Shown: positions 55,301-62,764 of the stretch, in pieces
Layout of the letters: every line of letters starts with the position of its first letter
Position numbering within the stretch: position 1 is the first letter of the stretch
Assembly (NCBI GenBank): GCA_039970095.1
Contig: JBDVMP010000026.1
Location: forward strand, 1-64,000
Source of the DNA: JAMZMI01 sp039970095
GTDB lineage: Bacteria > Bacteroidota > Bacteroidia > Cytophagales > Cyclobacteriaceae
Length of the DNA stretch: 64,000 nucleotides
Reading direction: 5' to 3'
Made by a program: the position numbers and the translations under genes
Notes under the pieces: generated by a model
Told to the model about the DNA's origin: nothing
The model's database searches: none
Seen by the model: the letters and a program-made list of their open reading frames with translations, nothing else

Positions 55301-56706
55301 CACTTTCACAATCTGGCGGAGCAGAAGTTCAGCGGCCTTTGGCAACTGTTGTTATCGGTGGATTGATAACAGCCACTTTCCTTACACTGATCGTACTACC
55401 TATTCTCTACTACTATTTTGAGAAAGGACTTAAAGTGAAACCAAAACATGTACTCCCTCTTCTGGTTGTTGGCCTACTTTTTTTCAATGTTGAAAAAGGG
55501 CTAGCTCAGGAATCAACAGGAATGACTTACCAAACCCTCGATGAGGCGATTGAAACAGCCATTGCAAACAATCCGTCTCTGCAAGCGGCCAATCTTCAAA
55601 CGCAACAAAAGAGAGCATTGAAAGGAGCAAGTTGGAACATTGACAAAACTAAATTTAGTCTCACGCATGGTCAATACAACAGTGTAATTGATAACGACAA
55701 TCAATTTAATATAAATCAAAGCTTTGCTTTTCCGACTGTTTATACGAACCAGAATAAGTTAGCATCAGCGCGAATAGAATCGAGTGAATGGATGCAGTCA
55801 GCTACCCAAAATGAATTGGTGCAGCAAGTGAAATCCATTTGGCACACCTTATGGTTGGAAAAGAGTAAACGTAAGCTATTACTCAATCAGGACAGCATTT
55901 ATCAACGCTTTGTCAGGGCTGCAGGTTTGCGATATAAAACGGGTGAAAGCAACTTGTTGGAAAAAGCTACAGCTGAATCCCAAGTAGCCGAAATCAAGGT
56001 GATGCTGGAGCAAAACCAATCGGATATTGAGATTTATCAGACCCTTTTGAAAACCCTGCTGAATGTGGATGAGATGGTGGACATTGCGCCGGATAGTCTC
56101 GAAGCTCGTGAAGTAGATGAGCTACTTGAAAATGCGGATATAGTTAATAACCCTACATTGGGATGGTTTCGGCAACAAATAGAAATAGCCGAAGGAGAAA
56201 AATCTGTTGAGCGCTCTCGGATGATGCCAGACCTCATGGTTGGTTATTTCAACCAGTCCCTAAATGGTCCAAATCAAGATATTGATGGAAATCCAGTCAC
56301 GTACAGTTCAAGTGACCGATTTACTGGATTTCAGGTGGGCATTGCCATTCCCATTTTTGGAGCAAAATCACAAGCCTCATCTATTAGAGCAAGTGAACTA
56401 AAAAAACAGGAAAACGAAGCAAGACTGATGGCTGCATCTAATGACTTAGAAGGACGGCTAAAATCGCTCATTCAGCAATATCTAATATTTCAAAATAGCT
56501 TGAAATATTATCAAGCCAATGCACTGCCTCAAGCAGATTTGATTCTTCAGCAAGCCCAAAAGGGCTTTGAAAGTGGGGATATTGGATATGTAGAATACAC
56601 GCAGGGACTCAATCGGGCACTGAGTGTTAGATTCAGTTATCTGGACATTCTCGACCAATACAACCAAACCATTATTCAGATCGAATTTATTTCAGGCATT
56701 CAATAA
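52327..56706 (+). CDS. HME-RND metal efflux pump fused to TolC-like porin
   Basis: A 1459-residue protein. Residues 1-1034 are a full CzcA/CusA-type RND pump of 12 helices; helix 4 has DFGLIVDGAVIIVEA (D401, D407), the form linked to divalent cations (Zn, Co, Cd, Ni) rather than to Cu/Ag. Residues about 1062-1459 are an outer-membrane factor domain of TolC/CzcC type with its helical hairpins. Between them, 1035-1061 reads like a signal peptide: basic LKVKPKH, hydrophobic VLPLLVVGLLFFNV, then EKGLAQ. This would carry the porin part across the membrane and may be cut, giving two proteins. The adaptor gene follows after 17 bases. Confidence 0.92.
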   Translation: MLDKIIKFSVENKLIIGLLVVGLLIWGGYSLSKLPIDAVPDITNNQVQVITSSPSLAAEEVERLITFPIEITMATIPDLDEIRSFSRFGLSVVTIVFKEDVDVYWARQQVNERLTEVQVQIPPGVGQPGMAPVTTGLGEIYQYVVGTEPGYEDKYNAQELRTIQDWIVRRQLLGTPGVADVSSFGGYLKQYEIAVEPDKLKAMDVSIAEIFQSLEENNENTGGAYIEKNLNAYFIRSEGLVGSLGDIESMLVKTNANGIPVLIRDVAKVKLGNAVRYGATTRDGEGEVVSAIVMMLKGENSAEVITNVKNRITEIRKTLPEGVTIEPFLDRTKLVNTAIGTVTKNLTEGALIVIFVLLLLLGNMRAGLIVASMIPLALIFAFGMMNLFGVSGNLMSLGAIDFGLIVDGAVIIVEATLHHLGMLKLGRKLTQTEMDDEVYKSASKIRNSAAFGEIIILIVYLPILALVGTEGKMFGPMAQTVSFAILGAFILSLTYVPMMSSLVLSKKTDYKPNISDKIMSFFHRLYDPVIQWSMHKRPLILISTVGLFGISLWVFSNMGGEFVPTLEEGDFAVETRVITGSSLENTIQATTQAEKILLEQFPEVEQVVSKIGSGEIPTDPMPVEAADLMIILKDKSEWVSASNREELANKMSEALEVIPGVTFGFQQPIQMRFNELMTGVRQDVAVKIYGENLDELSDYAAQIGSLASGVDGAVDLYIEEVTGVPQIVINYKRDQLAKYGLSIRDVNTSVQAAFAGASAGLVYENERRFDLVVRLSKANRNDLESVRNLYISRKDGHQIPLYQVADVAIKDGPYQIQRDDTRRRIIVAFNVRNRDVESVVTELKAKIDESIVFAPGYTATYGGQFENLVEARERLSYAVPLALLLIFVLLYFTFGSIKQGVLIFTAIPLSAIGGILALWLRGMPFSISAGVGFIALFGVAVLNGIVLIGEFNHLKKEGVSDIFERIYKGTKVRLRPVIMTAAVASLGFLPMALSQSGGAEVQRPLATVVIGGLITATFLTLIVLPILYYYFEKGLKVKPKHVLPLLVVGLLFFNVEKGLAQESTGMTYQTLDEAIETAIANNPSLQAANLQTQQKRALKGASWNIDKTKFSLTHGQYNSVIDNDNQFNINQSFAFPTVYTNQNKLASARIESSEWMQSATQNELVQQVKSIWHTLWLEKSKRKLLLNQDSIYQRFVRAAGLRYKTGESNLLEKATAESQVAEIKVMLEQNQSDIEIYQTLLKTLLNVDEMVDIAPDSLEAREVDELLENADIVNNPTLGWFRQQIEIAEGEKSVERSRMMPDLMVGYFNQSLNGPNQDIDGNPVTYSSSDRFTGFQVGIAIPIFGAKSQASSIRASELKKQENEARLMAASNDLEGRLKSLIQQYLIFQNSLKYYQANALPQADLILQQAQKGFESGDIGYVEYTQGLNRALSVRFSYLDILDQYNQTIIQIEFISGIQ

Positions 56707-56723
56707 TTATTAAAGAAACTACG

Positions 56724-57920
56724 ATGAAAAATACATTTCAATACATAAGTAATATTTCCATGATCGCTCTATTGTCGATCATGATCTCCTGCGGTGCAAA
56801 AACCGAGGAAGAGGCAGAGGCACATCACGAGGAAGAAAGCGGCGTGGAGCTAACTCAGCCACAATACGACCAGGCAAAAATCGAATTGGGCTCAATAGAA
56901 AAACGAAATATCGGATCAGAACTTCGCGTGAATGGAGTGATTGATGTGCCACCCCAAAGCAACATTTCGATCAATATGCCTTACGGTGGGTTTGTGAAGT
57001 TTACCAATATGTTACCCGGCACTTCTGTCAAAAAAGGTCAACTGTTAGCAGTCATTGAAAATCCCGATTTTATTCAGTTTCAACAAGATTATCTCGAAGG
57101 TCTGGCCAATCAGGAATATCTGAAAGCTGAATTTGATCGACAGGAGGAATTGTTCAACGAAAAGGTAGCTTCAGGCAAAGCCTTTCAACAAGCCAAAAGT
57201 GCCTATCTGGCCAATGAGGCTCGAATCAAAACAATGGAAGCCCGCTTGAAACTTGTTGGTTTTAATCCCTCCAAAATTTCGAGTGGAGCAGTTTCTGCAT
57301 CCGTCAATATCTATTCTCCAGTGACAGGATATGTGAGAGAGGTTTTTACTAATGTCGGGAAATACGTAGATCCTAAAGATGTAATTATGAATATTACCAA
57401 TTCGGATGATCTGCATGTAGAGCTTACTGTTTATGAAAACGATATTCCCAGAGTAAAGGAAGGTCAACGCATTCGCTTTTCACTAGCCATTTCTCCAGAT
57501 GAGTGGCGTGAAGCGGAAGTTTTTCTAGTTGGTAGTGGCGTTAGAGAAGACCGTTCCGTTACTGTCCATGGACATCTAAAAGAAATGTACGATGATCTTC
57601 TTCCAGGAATGTATGTTACTGCTAAAGTTGAAACTAATACCAATGAAGTTTGGGCAGTGCCAGAAGCTGCAGTTGTACGTTTTGGAGGGAAACATTACAT
57701 TTTTGGATATGAAAATGAACACATAGAAAACGAAGAAAAAGTACATTCTTTTGAAATGCTTGAAGTAACACCTGGGGCTTCTGAAGATGATTATATCCAA
57801 ATTTCTTTGGTTAATTCTTCCAAACAAATAAGCAGTATCAAATTGGTTTCAGAGGGTGCTTTCACACTGCTTGCCAAGGCGAAGAATACTGAAGAAGAAG
57901 GAGGTGGGCATGGACACTAA
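56724..57920 (+). CDS. RND periplasmic adaptor, CusB/CzcB family
   Basis: A 398-residue lipoprotein: SMIALLSIMISC gives an acylated cysteine near 23, followed by a Glu/His-rich linker (EEEAEAHHEEESG). The membrane-fusion elements follow: the lipoyl half-motifs (GTSVKKGQLLAVIENPD near 92-108, and IYSPVTGYVREVFTNVGKYV), a hairpin between them, and beta-barrel strands. The C-terminus ends GGGHGH. It links the RND pump to the outer-membrane factor and may pass metal to the pump. The next gene begins within 10 bases. Confidence 0.92.
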   Translation: MKNTFQYISNISMIALLSIMISCGAKTEEEAEAHHEEESGVELTQPQYDQAKIELGSIEKRNIGSELRVNGVIDVPPQSNISINMPYGGFVKFTNMLPGTSVKKGQLLAVIENPDFIQFQQDYLEGLANQEYLKAEFDRQEELFNEKVASGKAFQQAKSAYLANEARIKTMEARLKLVGFNPSKISSGAVSASVNIYSPVTGYVREVFTNVGKYVDPKDVIMNITNSDDLHVELTVYENDIPRVKEGQRIRFSLAISPDEWREAEVFLVGSGVREDRSVTVHGHLKEMYDDLLPGMYVTAKVETNTNEVWAVPEAAVVRFGGKHYIFGYENEHIENEEKVHSFEMLEVTPGASEDDYIQISLVNSSKQISSIKLVSEGAFTLLAKAKNTEEEGGGHGH

Positions 57921-57930
57921 ATTTTATAAA

Positions 57931-58305
57931 ATGAAGTTAAACACGAAAATGCCAAAGGGATTAAAGCCTTTTTACACTCAAGAATTAAACGAATATCACA
58001 GGCAGATTAGTGATGGTAATCCTCAAAATGCTTGGAATCATTTAGAACGAGCCCATGTAATTGGTCAGGCGTATCCCTATCATCATAGCTACGTCCATTG
58101 GAAAATGCTTCTGTTCGGTATTGATATAAAAAGCACCAAAGAAGTGCTTGGTCAGATTCCTAGACTTTTGATTGGTGGTGTAAAATCTTTTGTTGGAAAT
58201 ATTCCTGTCGGCAATACAGGTGGGGCAAATGTTCCACCCTTAAAACCTCTCCCTATTTCAGAAGAATTACAAACCATATTCAAAAAAGCAGGATTAGAGA
58301 GTTAG
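57931..58305 (+). CDS. DUF3703 protein
   Basis: A 124-residue protein. The ATG at 57931 is chosen because the family start (KLNTKMPKGLKPFY) begins there; an ATG at 57910 would add seven residues and overlap the adaptor gene. AWNHLERAHVIGQ, HSYVHWKML and PVGNTGGANVPPLKP are the conserved family segments, rich in His and Trp. DUF3703 genes accompany metal-resistance operons; the function is unknown. A CDF transporter relic follows directly. Confidence 0.85.
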   Translation: MKLNTKMPKGLKPFYTQELNEYHRQISDGNPQNAWNHLERAHVIGQAYPYHHSYVHWKMLLFGIDIKSTKEVLGQIPRLLIGGVKSFVGNIPVGNTGGANVPPLKPLPISEELQTIFKKAGLES

Positions 58306-58372
58306 GGGACATAATCACGATCATAATCATTCAGAAGGCAATGTAAAAGTTGCCTTCTTCCTCAACCTTAGC
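58304..58372 (+). pseudogene. Relic of a CDF (CzcD-type) metal transporter
   Basis: In the frame beginning at 58307 the sequence reads GHNHDHNHSEGNVKVAFFLNL, then diverges; the His-rich start followed by SEGNxKVAFFLNL is the normal N-terminus of CzcD-type transporters. Where the start codon should be, AGG replaces ATG (58304-58306), and the rest of the approximately 300-residue gene is missing. It stands where a czcD gene often occurs, after the RND genes. Confidence 0.55.
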
Positions 58373-58474
58373 TTAAGAAGGGTGTTATATGCTGACACTT
58401 TTTTCCGTGAATCGAATAACGGCTCTCAATTGAAAAATTGAACGCTATAAATTTAGTATCTATTATAAAATACT

Positions 58475-58503
58475 ATTCAAGTATTCTATTGAATAATAGA
58501 ATA
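58475..58503. promoter_or_regulatory. Inverted repeats before the ArsR-rhodanese gene
   Basis: Two overlapping inverted repeats are seen: ATTCAA-N8-TTGAAT (58475-58494) and TATTCTATT-GAAT-AATAGAATA (58482-58503). The AT-rich dyad form suits an ArsR-family operator and ends 34 bases before the regulator start, which suggests autoregulation. Confidence 0.6.
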
Positions 58504-58537
58504 TATTCATTAGCATTGTAAAACACAATAGTATGAA

Positions 58538-59179
58538 ATGAGTAAGAGAGAACTTAAAAATAGTATCTACGCTGAAATTTCAAGGATTTCTAAAGCAATG
58601 TCCAACTCTAATAGACTTGAAATTCTTGACTTTCTAGCGAATGGGGAAAAATGCGTGGAAGATATTGCCTTGCAAACGGGAATCAGTATCGCAAATGCTT
58701 CTCAGCACCTACAAACCCTCAAAAAAGAGCGATTGGTTACATCCAGAAAGAATGGCGTACAGGTTTGCTATTCCCTTGCCTCTTTTGAAGTTTATCTGGC
58801 ATGGAAAAGTCTGCGTGACCTAACACTTTCCATTTCCCCTCATGTAACAGGGCTCATGAATGAAATACGGAAATCCAATCAATATGACGAGCCATTTTCT
58901 CTGGATAAAATCAGGGAAAGAAAAGATGTTTTCTTTCTGGATGTTCGTCCGGTTGATGAATATGAGAAGGAACACATTCCTACTGCTGTGTCTATACCCA
59001 TTAAGGAATTGAGCAACAGGATAAATGAAGTACCAAAAGACAAATTGGTAATAGCCTATTGTAGGGGAATGTTTTGCTCAATTGCAGATGAGGCAGTAAA
59101 ACTCTTACATACAGAGGGCTATAATGCAAAAAAAATTGAAGAAAGTGTAATCGAATATCAACTGACCACATCGGTCTAA
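58538..59179 (+). CDS. ArsR-type regulator fused to rhodanese domain
   Basis: A 213-residue protein. Residues 10-95 are an ArsR winged helix (AMSNSNRLEILDFLANGEKC, then SIANASQHLQTLKKERLV), with C39 and C77 placed where sulfur or metal sensing could occur. Residues 115-208 are a rhodanese domain with DVRPVDEYEKEHI and the active loop C175-RGMF-C180. Such fusions are thought to sense reactive sulfur species. The genes that follow, DsrE and an SQR-like flavoprotein, fit control of sulfide or persulfide handling. Confidence 0.9.
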   Translation: MSKRELKNSIYAEISRISKAMSNSNRLEILDFLANGEKCVEDIALQTGISIANASQHLQTLKKERLVTSRKNGVQVCYSLASFEVYLAWKSLRDLTLSISPHVTGLMNEIRKSNQYDEPFSLDKIRERKDVFFLDVRPVDEYEKEHIPTAVSIPIKELSNRINEVPKDKLVIAYCRGMFCSIADEAVKLLHTEGYNAKKIEESVIEYQLTTSV

Positions 59180-59256
59180 CAATACTTAATAAATATATCT
59201 AAAATCAGGTATAGAAATTTCTATAGATGGAATTGCTATGCCTAAAAAAACAAAAT

Positions 59257-59610
59257 ATGAATATACTAATTATCATCAATGATGCACCCTATGGTACGGA
59301 AAAGGCATATAATGCCCTTCGTCTTGCAAATCAACTATTGAAAGATCACCCTGATACCGAGGTAAATATTTTCCTCTTAGCTGATGCTGTTACTTGCGCA
59401 CAGGCCAATCAAAAAACACCCGATGGCTACTATAACATTGGTAGAATGATAAAGCTGTTCTTGTCGAAGAAGGGCCATGTAAAAACTTGCGGTACTTGTA
59501 TGGATGCACGTGGAATGACTGATTTGCCGTTGCAGGAAGGGGTGCTCAGAAGTAACATGACAGAGTTCACGCAATGGACTATGGATGCAAATAAGGTAAT
59601 AACATTTTAA
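59257..59610 (+). CDS. DsrE-family sulfur-relay protein
   Basis: A 117-residue protein from the ATG at 59257; a longer start at 59227 gives a non-family leader. The fold is that of DsrE/DsrF: MNILIIINDAPYGTEKAYNA at the start, IFLLADAV near 38-45 and a conserved CGTC (78-81) followed by ARG. The cysteines C47, C78 and C81 could carry persulfide. It lies between the ArsR-rhodanese regulator and the flavoprotein gene, 8 bases from the latter. Confidence 0.88.
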   Translation: MNILIIINDAPYGTEKAYNALRLANQLLKDHPDTEVNIFLLADAVTCAQANQKTPDGYYNIGRMIKLFLSKKGHVKTCGTCMDARGMTDLPLQEGVLRSNMTEFTQWTMDANKVITF

Positions 59611-59618
59611 AGAAGAAA

Positions 59619-60758
59619 ATGAGCACAATACTAATTCTCGGAGGTGGTGTCGGCGGTATTGTGACTGCTAATAAACTCAGAAAACAACTCGGTAAGGAGC
59701 ACAGAATCATAGTCATAGATAAGCAGAAAGATCATGTCTTTGCTCCTTCCCTTCTCTGGCTTATGGTTGGATTGCGCAAGCCTGAAAAAATTAAAAGGGA
59801 GCTAAAAAGAATAGAAAGGAAAGGAATCGAATATGTGAATGGAGAAATTGAACACATAGATCCTTCATCCAAACACGTTGTGGTTAATGGACAAACCTAT
59901 TCAGGTGATTATCTGGTTATCTCTTTAGGAGCCGAACTGAAGGAAGTTGATGGCCTCAATAAAGCTGGACATAATTTTTACACACTGAATGGAGCACAAA
60001 ACTTATACAATGACCTAAAGAATTTCAAAGCTGGAAAGGTAGCGGTGTTGGTTTCTTCTGCACCGTACAAATGTCCTGCTGCTCCTTATGAAGCCTCATT
60101 GCTTCTCCTTGATCATTTCAAAAAACGCAAACTAACGGATCATATTGAATTATCTCTTTATGCACCCGAACCTGGTCCAATGGGTGTAGCAGGCAAAGAA
60201 TTATCCGGGGCGGTTCGTCAGTTGGTAGAAAGTAAGGGCATTAAATATTTTCCTGAACATCAATTTAAGGCTGTGAAAAATAATGCACTGAAATTTACAA
60301 ACGGACTTACCGAGCATTTCGATTTATTGGCATATGTCCCCAAACATCAATGTCCCAGAGTAATTAGGGAATCCAAATTGATCAGTGATGGTGATTGGAT
60401 AAAATTGAAAGATCGAGAAACGCTAGAGACAGACTTTCCCAAGGTGTTTGCCATTGGTGACATTACAGGCATATCACTGGCTATGGGCAAGCCTTTACCA
60501 AAAGCAGGGGTCTTTGCTCATTATCAAGCGGAAATTGTAGCACACAATATTGCCGTAGACATAATGAAAAAAGGGCAGAAAAAAAGGTTTACCGGTAATG
60601 GTGAATGTTTCATTGAATTGGGAGGCAATAAAGCAGGATTTGCCAAGGGAAACTTTTACAATGAACCATTACCCAAAATTAAAATGCACAAGCCAAGCTT
60701 TATTTGGCATTGGGGGAAAGTAATCTTTGAAAAGGGCTTTCTCAGGAGATGGTTTTGA
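59619..60758 (+). CDS. Sulfide:quinone oxidoreductase-like flavoprotein
   Basis: A 379-residue two-dinucleotide-binding-domain flavoprotein: FAD motif LILGGGVGGIVTANKL at 5-20, FAPSLLWLMVGLRKP near 42-56, and the second FAD motif FAIGDITGI near 280-288. KCPAAPYE near 153-160 contains a cysteine conserved in SQR enzymes, and C-terminal basic and aromatic residues (KVIFEKGFLRRWF) suit membrane attachment. It probably oxidises sulfide to persulfide or polysulfide and feeds electrons to quinone. It completes the sulfur module behind the ArsR-rhodanese gene. Confidence 0.88.
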   Translation: MSTILILGGGVGGIVTANKLRKQLGKEHRIIVIDKQKDHVFAPSLLWLMVGLRKPEKIKRELKRIERKGIEYVNGEIEHIDPSSKHVVVNGQTYSGDYLVISLGAELKEVDGLNKAGHNFYTLNGAQNLYNDLKNFKAGKVAVLVSSAPYKCPAAPYEASLLLLDHFKKRKLTDHIELSLYAPEPGPMGVAGKELSGAVRQLVESKGIKYFPEHQFKAVKNNALKFTNGLTEHFDLLAYVPKHQCPRVIRESKLISDGDWIKLKDRETLETDFPKVFAIGDITGISLAMGKPLPKAGVFAHYQAEIVAHNIAVDIMKKGQKKRFTGNGECFIELGGNKAGFAKGNFYNEPLPKIKMHKPSFIWHWGKVIFEKGFLRRWF

Positions 60759-61288
60759 AGTAGGGAACTTTCTAATAGTAAGGTTATGCTTTGATTGCGA
60801 AATATAGCAGAACTTATTATCATTTGCTTGATTTTACAGGCAAAACTATAAATGAGAAGCACGTCTGATTTGGACATTATTTTAAAGCATTTAAGGGAAT
60901 CCAAAGGATTGATCTTAGAGACGTGGAGCGTAAGGTAGATGTCTCTAATGCTTATTTGAGCCAGCTGGAATCTGGAAAGGTCAAACAACCATCACCAACA
61001 CTCTTTATAAGCTCTCTGAGGTATTATTGGGAAAAAGATCGGATTGTTTAGACACGAACAATGCTACTTTTCTGACATTTGGAACAATTTTCTTAGAAGT
61101 AAACAAAGAGTTGAGCTTTGACACTTTATTAATCAGTAAGTTTCTGGAAATAGATGTTTTTTGAACTCAAATCTAACTTTTCTTGAAACTTGTGTCTGCA
61201 TCTGAAAAAGAATGAGTGACAGGAGAGCATAGAAAAAGAAAAAACCAAAGAACGTTAAATTCACATTTAAAAGTTAGAGATTTACAAT
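60759..61288. other. Gap holding a broken regulator gene
   Basis: Apart from the XRE-family pseudogene (60852-61164), no gene, terminator or repeat is recognised in these 530 bases. Confidence 0.5.
60852..61164 (+). pseudogene. XRE-family HTH regulator pseudogene, frameshifted
   Basis: Reading starts at the ATG at 60852 (RSTSDLDIILKHLRESKG), then must shift by one missing base near 60906 to continue IDLRDVERKVDVSNAYLSQL, ESGKVKQPSPT, and shift again near 60998 to continue LYKLSEVLLGKRSD. Joined, these give a classical XRE helix-turn-helix domain with the family motif SNAYLSQLESGK. The last frame runs to a stop at 61164 without recognisable sequence. Two one-base deletions make the gene inactive. 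Confidence 0.75.
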
Positions 61289-62683
61289 CTATCCTCCCAA
61301 CTTCAACAACACGACATTCTCCACATGATGTGTTTGAGGGAACATATCTACGGGCTGGATCTTCTGAACTTCAAATGACTCAGATAGTAATTCCAAATCT
61401 CTGGCTTGAGTTGCTGGATTACAACTCACATATACCAGTTTCTGTGGTTTGATTCTGTTCAGCACTTCCACCACTTTCTGATGCATCCCCGCACGAGGAG
61501 GATCGGTAATGATCACATCCGGCTGGCCATGCGTATTTACAAACTCGTCGGTAAACATGTCCTTCATGTCGCCAGCCAAGAAGGTGGTGTTTTCAATGCT
61601 ATTTAAGGCGCTGTTCTTTTTTGCGTCCTCAATGGCTTCAGCTACCGATTCCACGCCGACTACTTTTTTTGCCTTTTTTGCCACGAAGTTGGCAATAGTT
61701 CCTGTGCCCGTATAAAGGTCATATACGACCTCATCGCCTGTCAATCCCGCGAAATCCCGAGTGACTTTGTAGAGCTCGTATGCCTGTTTGGAGTTGGTCT
61801 GATAAAATGATTTGGGTCCAATCCTGAATTTCAGGCCTTCCATTTCTTCAGTGATATATTCATCTCCGTGAAAAAGGTGAACGGGCAGGTCATAGAAGGT
61901 CTCGTTTCCTTTGCCATTGATAATGTATTGGAGAGAGGTAATTTGAGGAAACTCTGTTTTCAGGAATTCCATCAGTGCCTTCACTTCTTCGCAATCATAA
62001 TAAAATTGCACCAGCACCATTAAATCCCCGGTGGTGGATGTGCGAATGATTAAGTTTCGCAGGAGGCCTTCCTGATTTCTGATGTCAAAAAATGGCAAGC
62101 CATTTTTTTCGGCATATTCACCTACCGCCAACCTGATTTGGTTGGATGGGTCGGCCTGTAGCCAGCACTTTTCGATATCCAGTATTTTATCAAATCTCTT
62201 CGGAATGTGAAAGCCCAGAGCGTTTCTGGAAAACTCCTCGCCGCTCTCTATTTCCTCTCTGGTTAGCCAGCGGTTGTTCGAAAAAGTGAATTCTAACTTG
62301 TTGCGGTAAAATTGTGTCTCCGATGAGCCGATGATAGGCATTACATCGGGTAGATCAAGCCCTGATATTTTTCGCAGGTTGTCTTCAACATGCTGTTGTT
62401 TGTGGGCTGTTTGGGATTTATACCCTATATGCTGCCACTTGCACCCGCCACATGTACCAAAATGTTGGCAAAAAGGCTCGGTGCGATCAGCTGATTTTTC
62501 ATGAAAATGGATGATTTGACCTTCGAAAAACTTTTTTCTTCTCCCGGTGATTCTTATGTCTACAATGTCGCCTGGCGCACCTTGTGCAATGAAATACACT
62601 TTTCCGTCCTGTTTGCCAATACTCTTTCCCTCAGCCGAAACGCCTGATATCTCCAGCTTTTCGATAACTTTACTATGCTTCAT
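61289..62683 (-). CDS. rlmD: 23S rRNA (uracil-1939-C5)-methyltransferase
   Basis: A 464-residue protein from the ATG at 62683, where the TRAM domain starts (VIEKLEISGVSAEGKSIG); an ATG at 62713 adds ten residues. Cysteines C72, C78 and C81 (FCQHFGTCGGCKW) bind an iron-sulfur cluster with a later fourth Cys. The methyltransferase core has YDLYTGTGTIANF, DPPRAGMHQK and the nucleophile in YVSCNPAT. It methylates 23S rRNA at a uracil C5; RlmCD-type specificity for a second site cannot be excluded. Confidence 0.92.
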   Translation of the reverse strand: MKHSKVIEKLEISGVSAEGKSIGKQDGKVYFIAQGAPGDIVDIRITGRRKKFFEGQIIHFHEKSADRTEPFCQHFGTCGGCKWQHIGYKSQTAHKQQHVEDNLRKISGLDLPDVMPIIGSSETQFYRNKLEFTFSNNRWLTREEIESGEEFSRNALGFHIPKRFDKILDIEKCWLQADPSNQIRLAVGEYAEKNGLPFFDIRNQEGLLRNLIIRTSTTGDLMVLVQFYYDCEEVKALMEFLKTEFPQITSLQYIINGKGNETFYDLPVHLFHGDEYITEEMEGLKFRIGPKSFYQTNSKQAYELYKVTRDFAGLTGDEVVYDLYTGTGTIANFVAKKAKKVVGVESVAEAIEDAKKNSALNSIENTTFLAGDMKDMFTDEFVNTHGQPDVIITDPPRAGMHQKVVEVLNRIKPQKLVYVSCNPATQARDLELLSESFEVQKIQPVDMFPQTHHVENVVLLKLGG

Positions 62684-62764
62684 ACCCGGCAAAATTACGA
62701 ATAGTTTGTACATTAATTGGGGTGTTTAGCTATCGAGAATGTTACTACAGAAATGCCCGCTAAA

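Noticed and set aside
57856..57930. Longer start of the DUF3703 gene inside the adaptor gene
   Set aside because: The family N-terminus begins at 57931, and the extension only repeats adaptor sequence in another frame.
58333..58358. Hairpin AGAAGGCAA / TTGCCTTCT as a terminator after the DUF3703 gene
   Set aside because: It lies in sequence that still encodes SEGNVKVAFF of the CDF relic and has no T tract, so it is better explained as former coding sequence.
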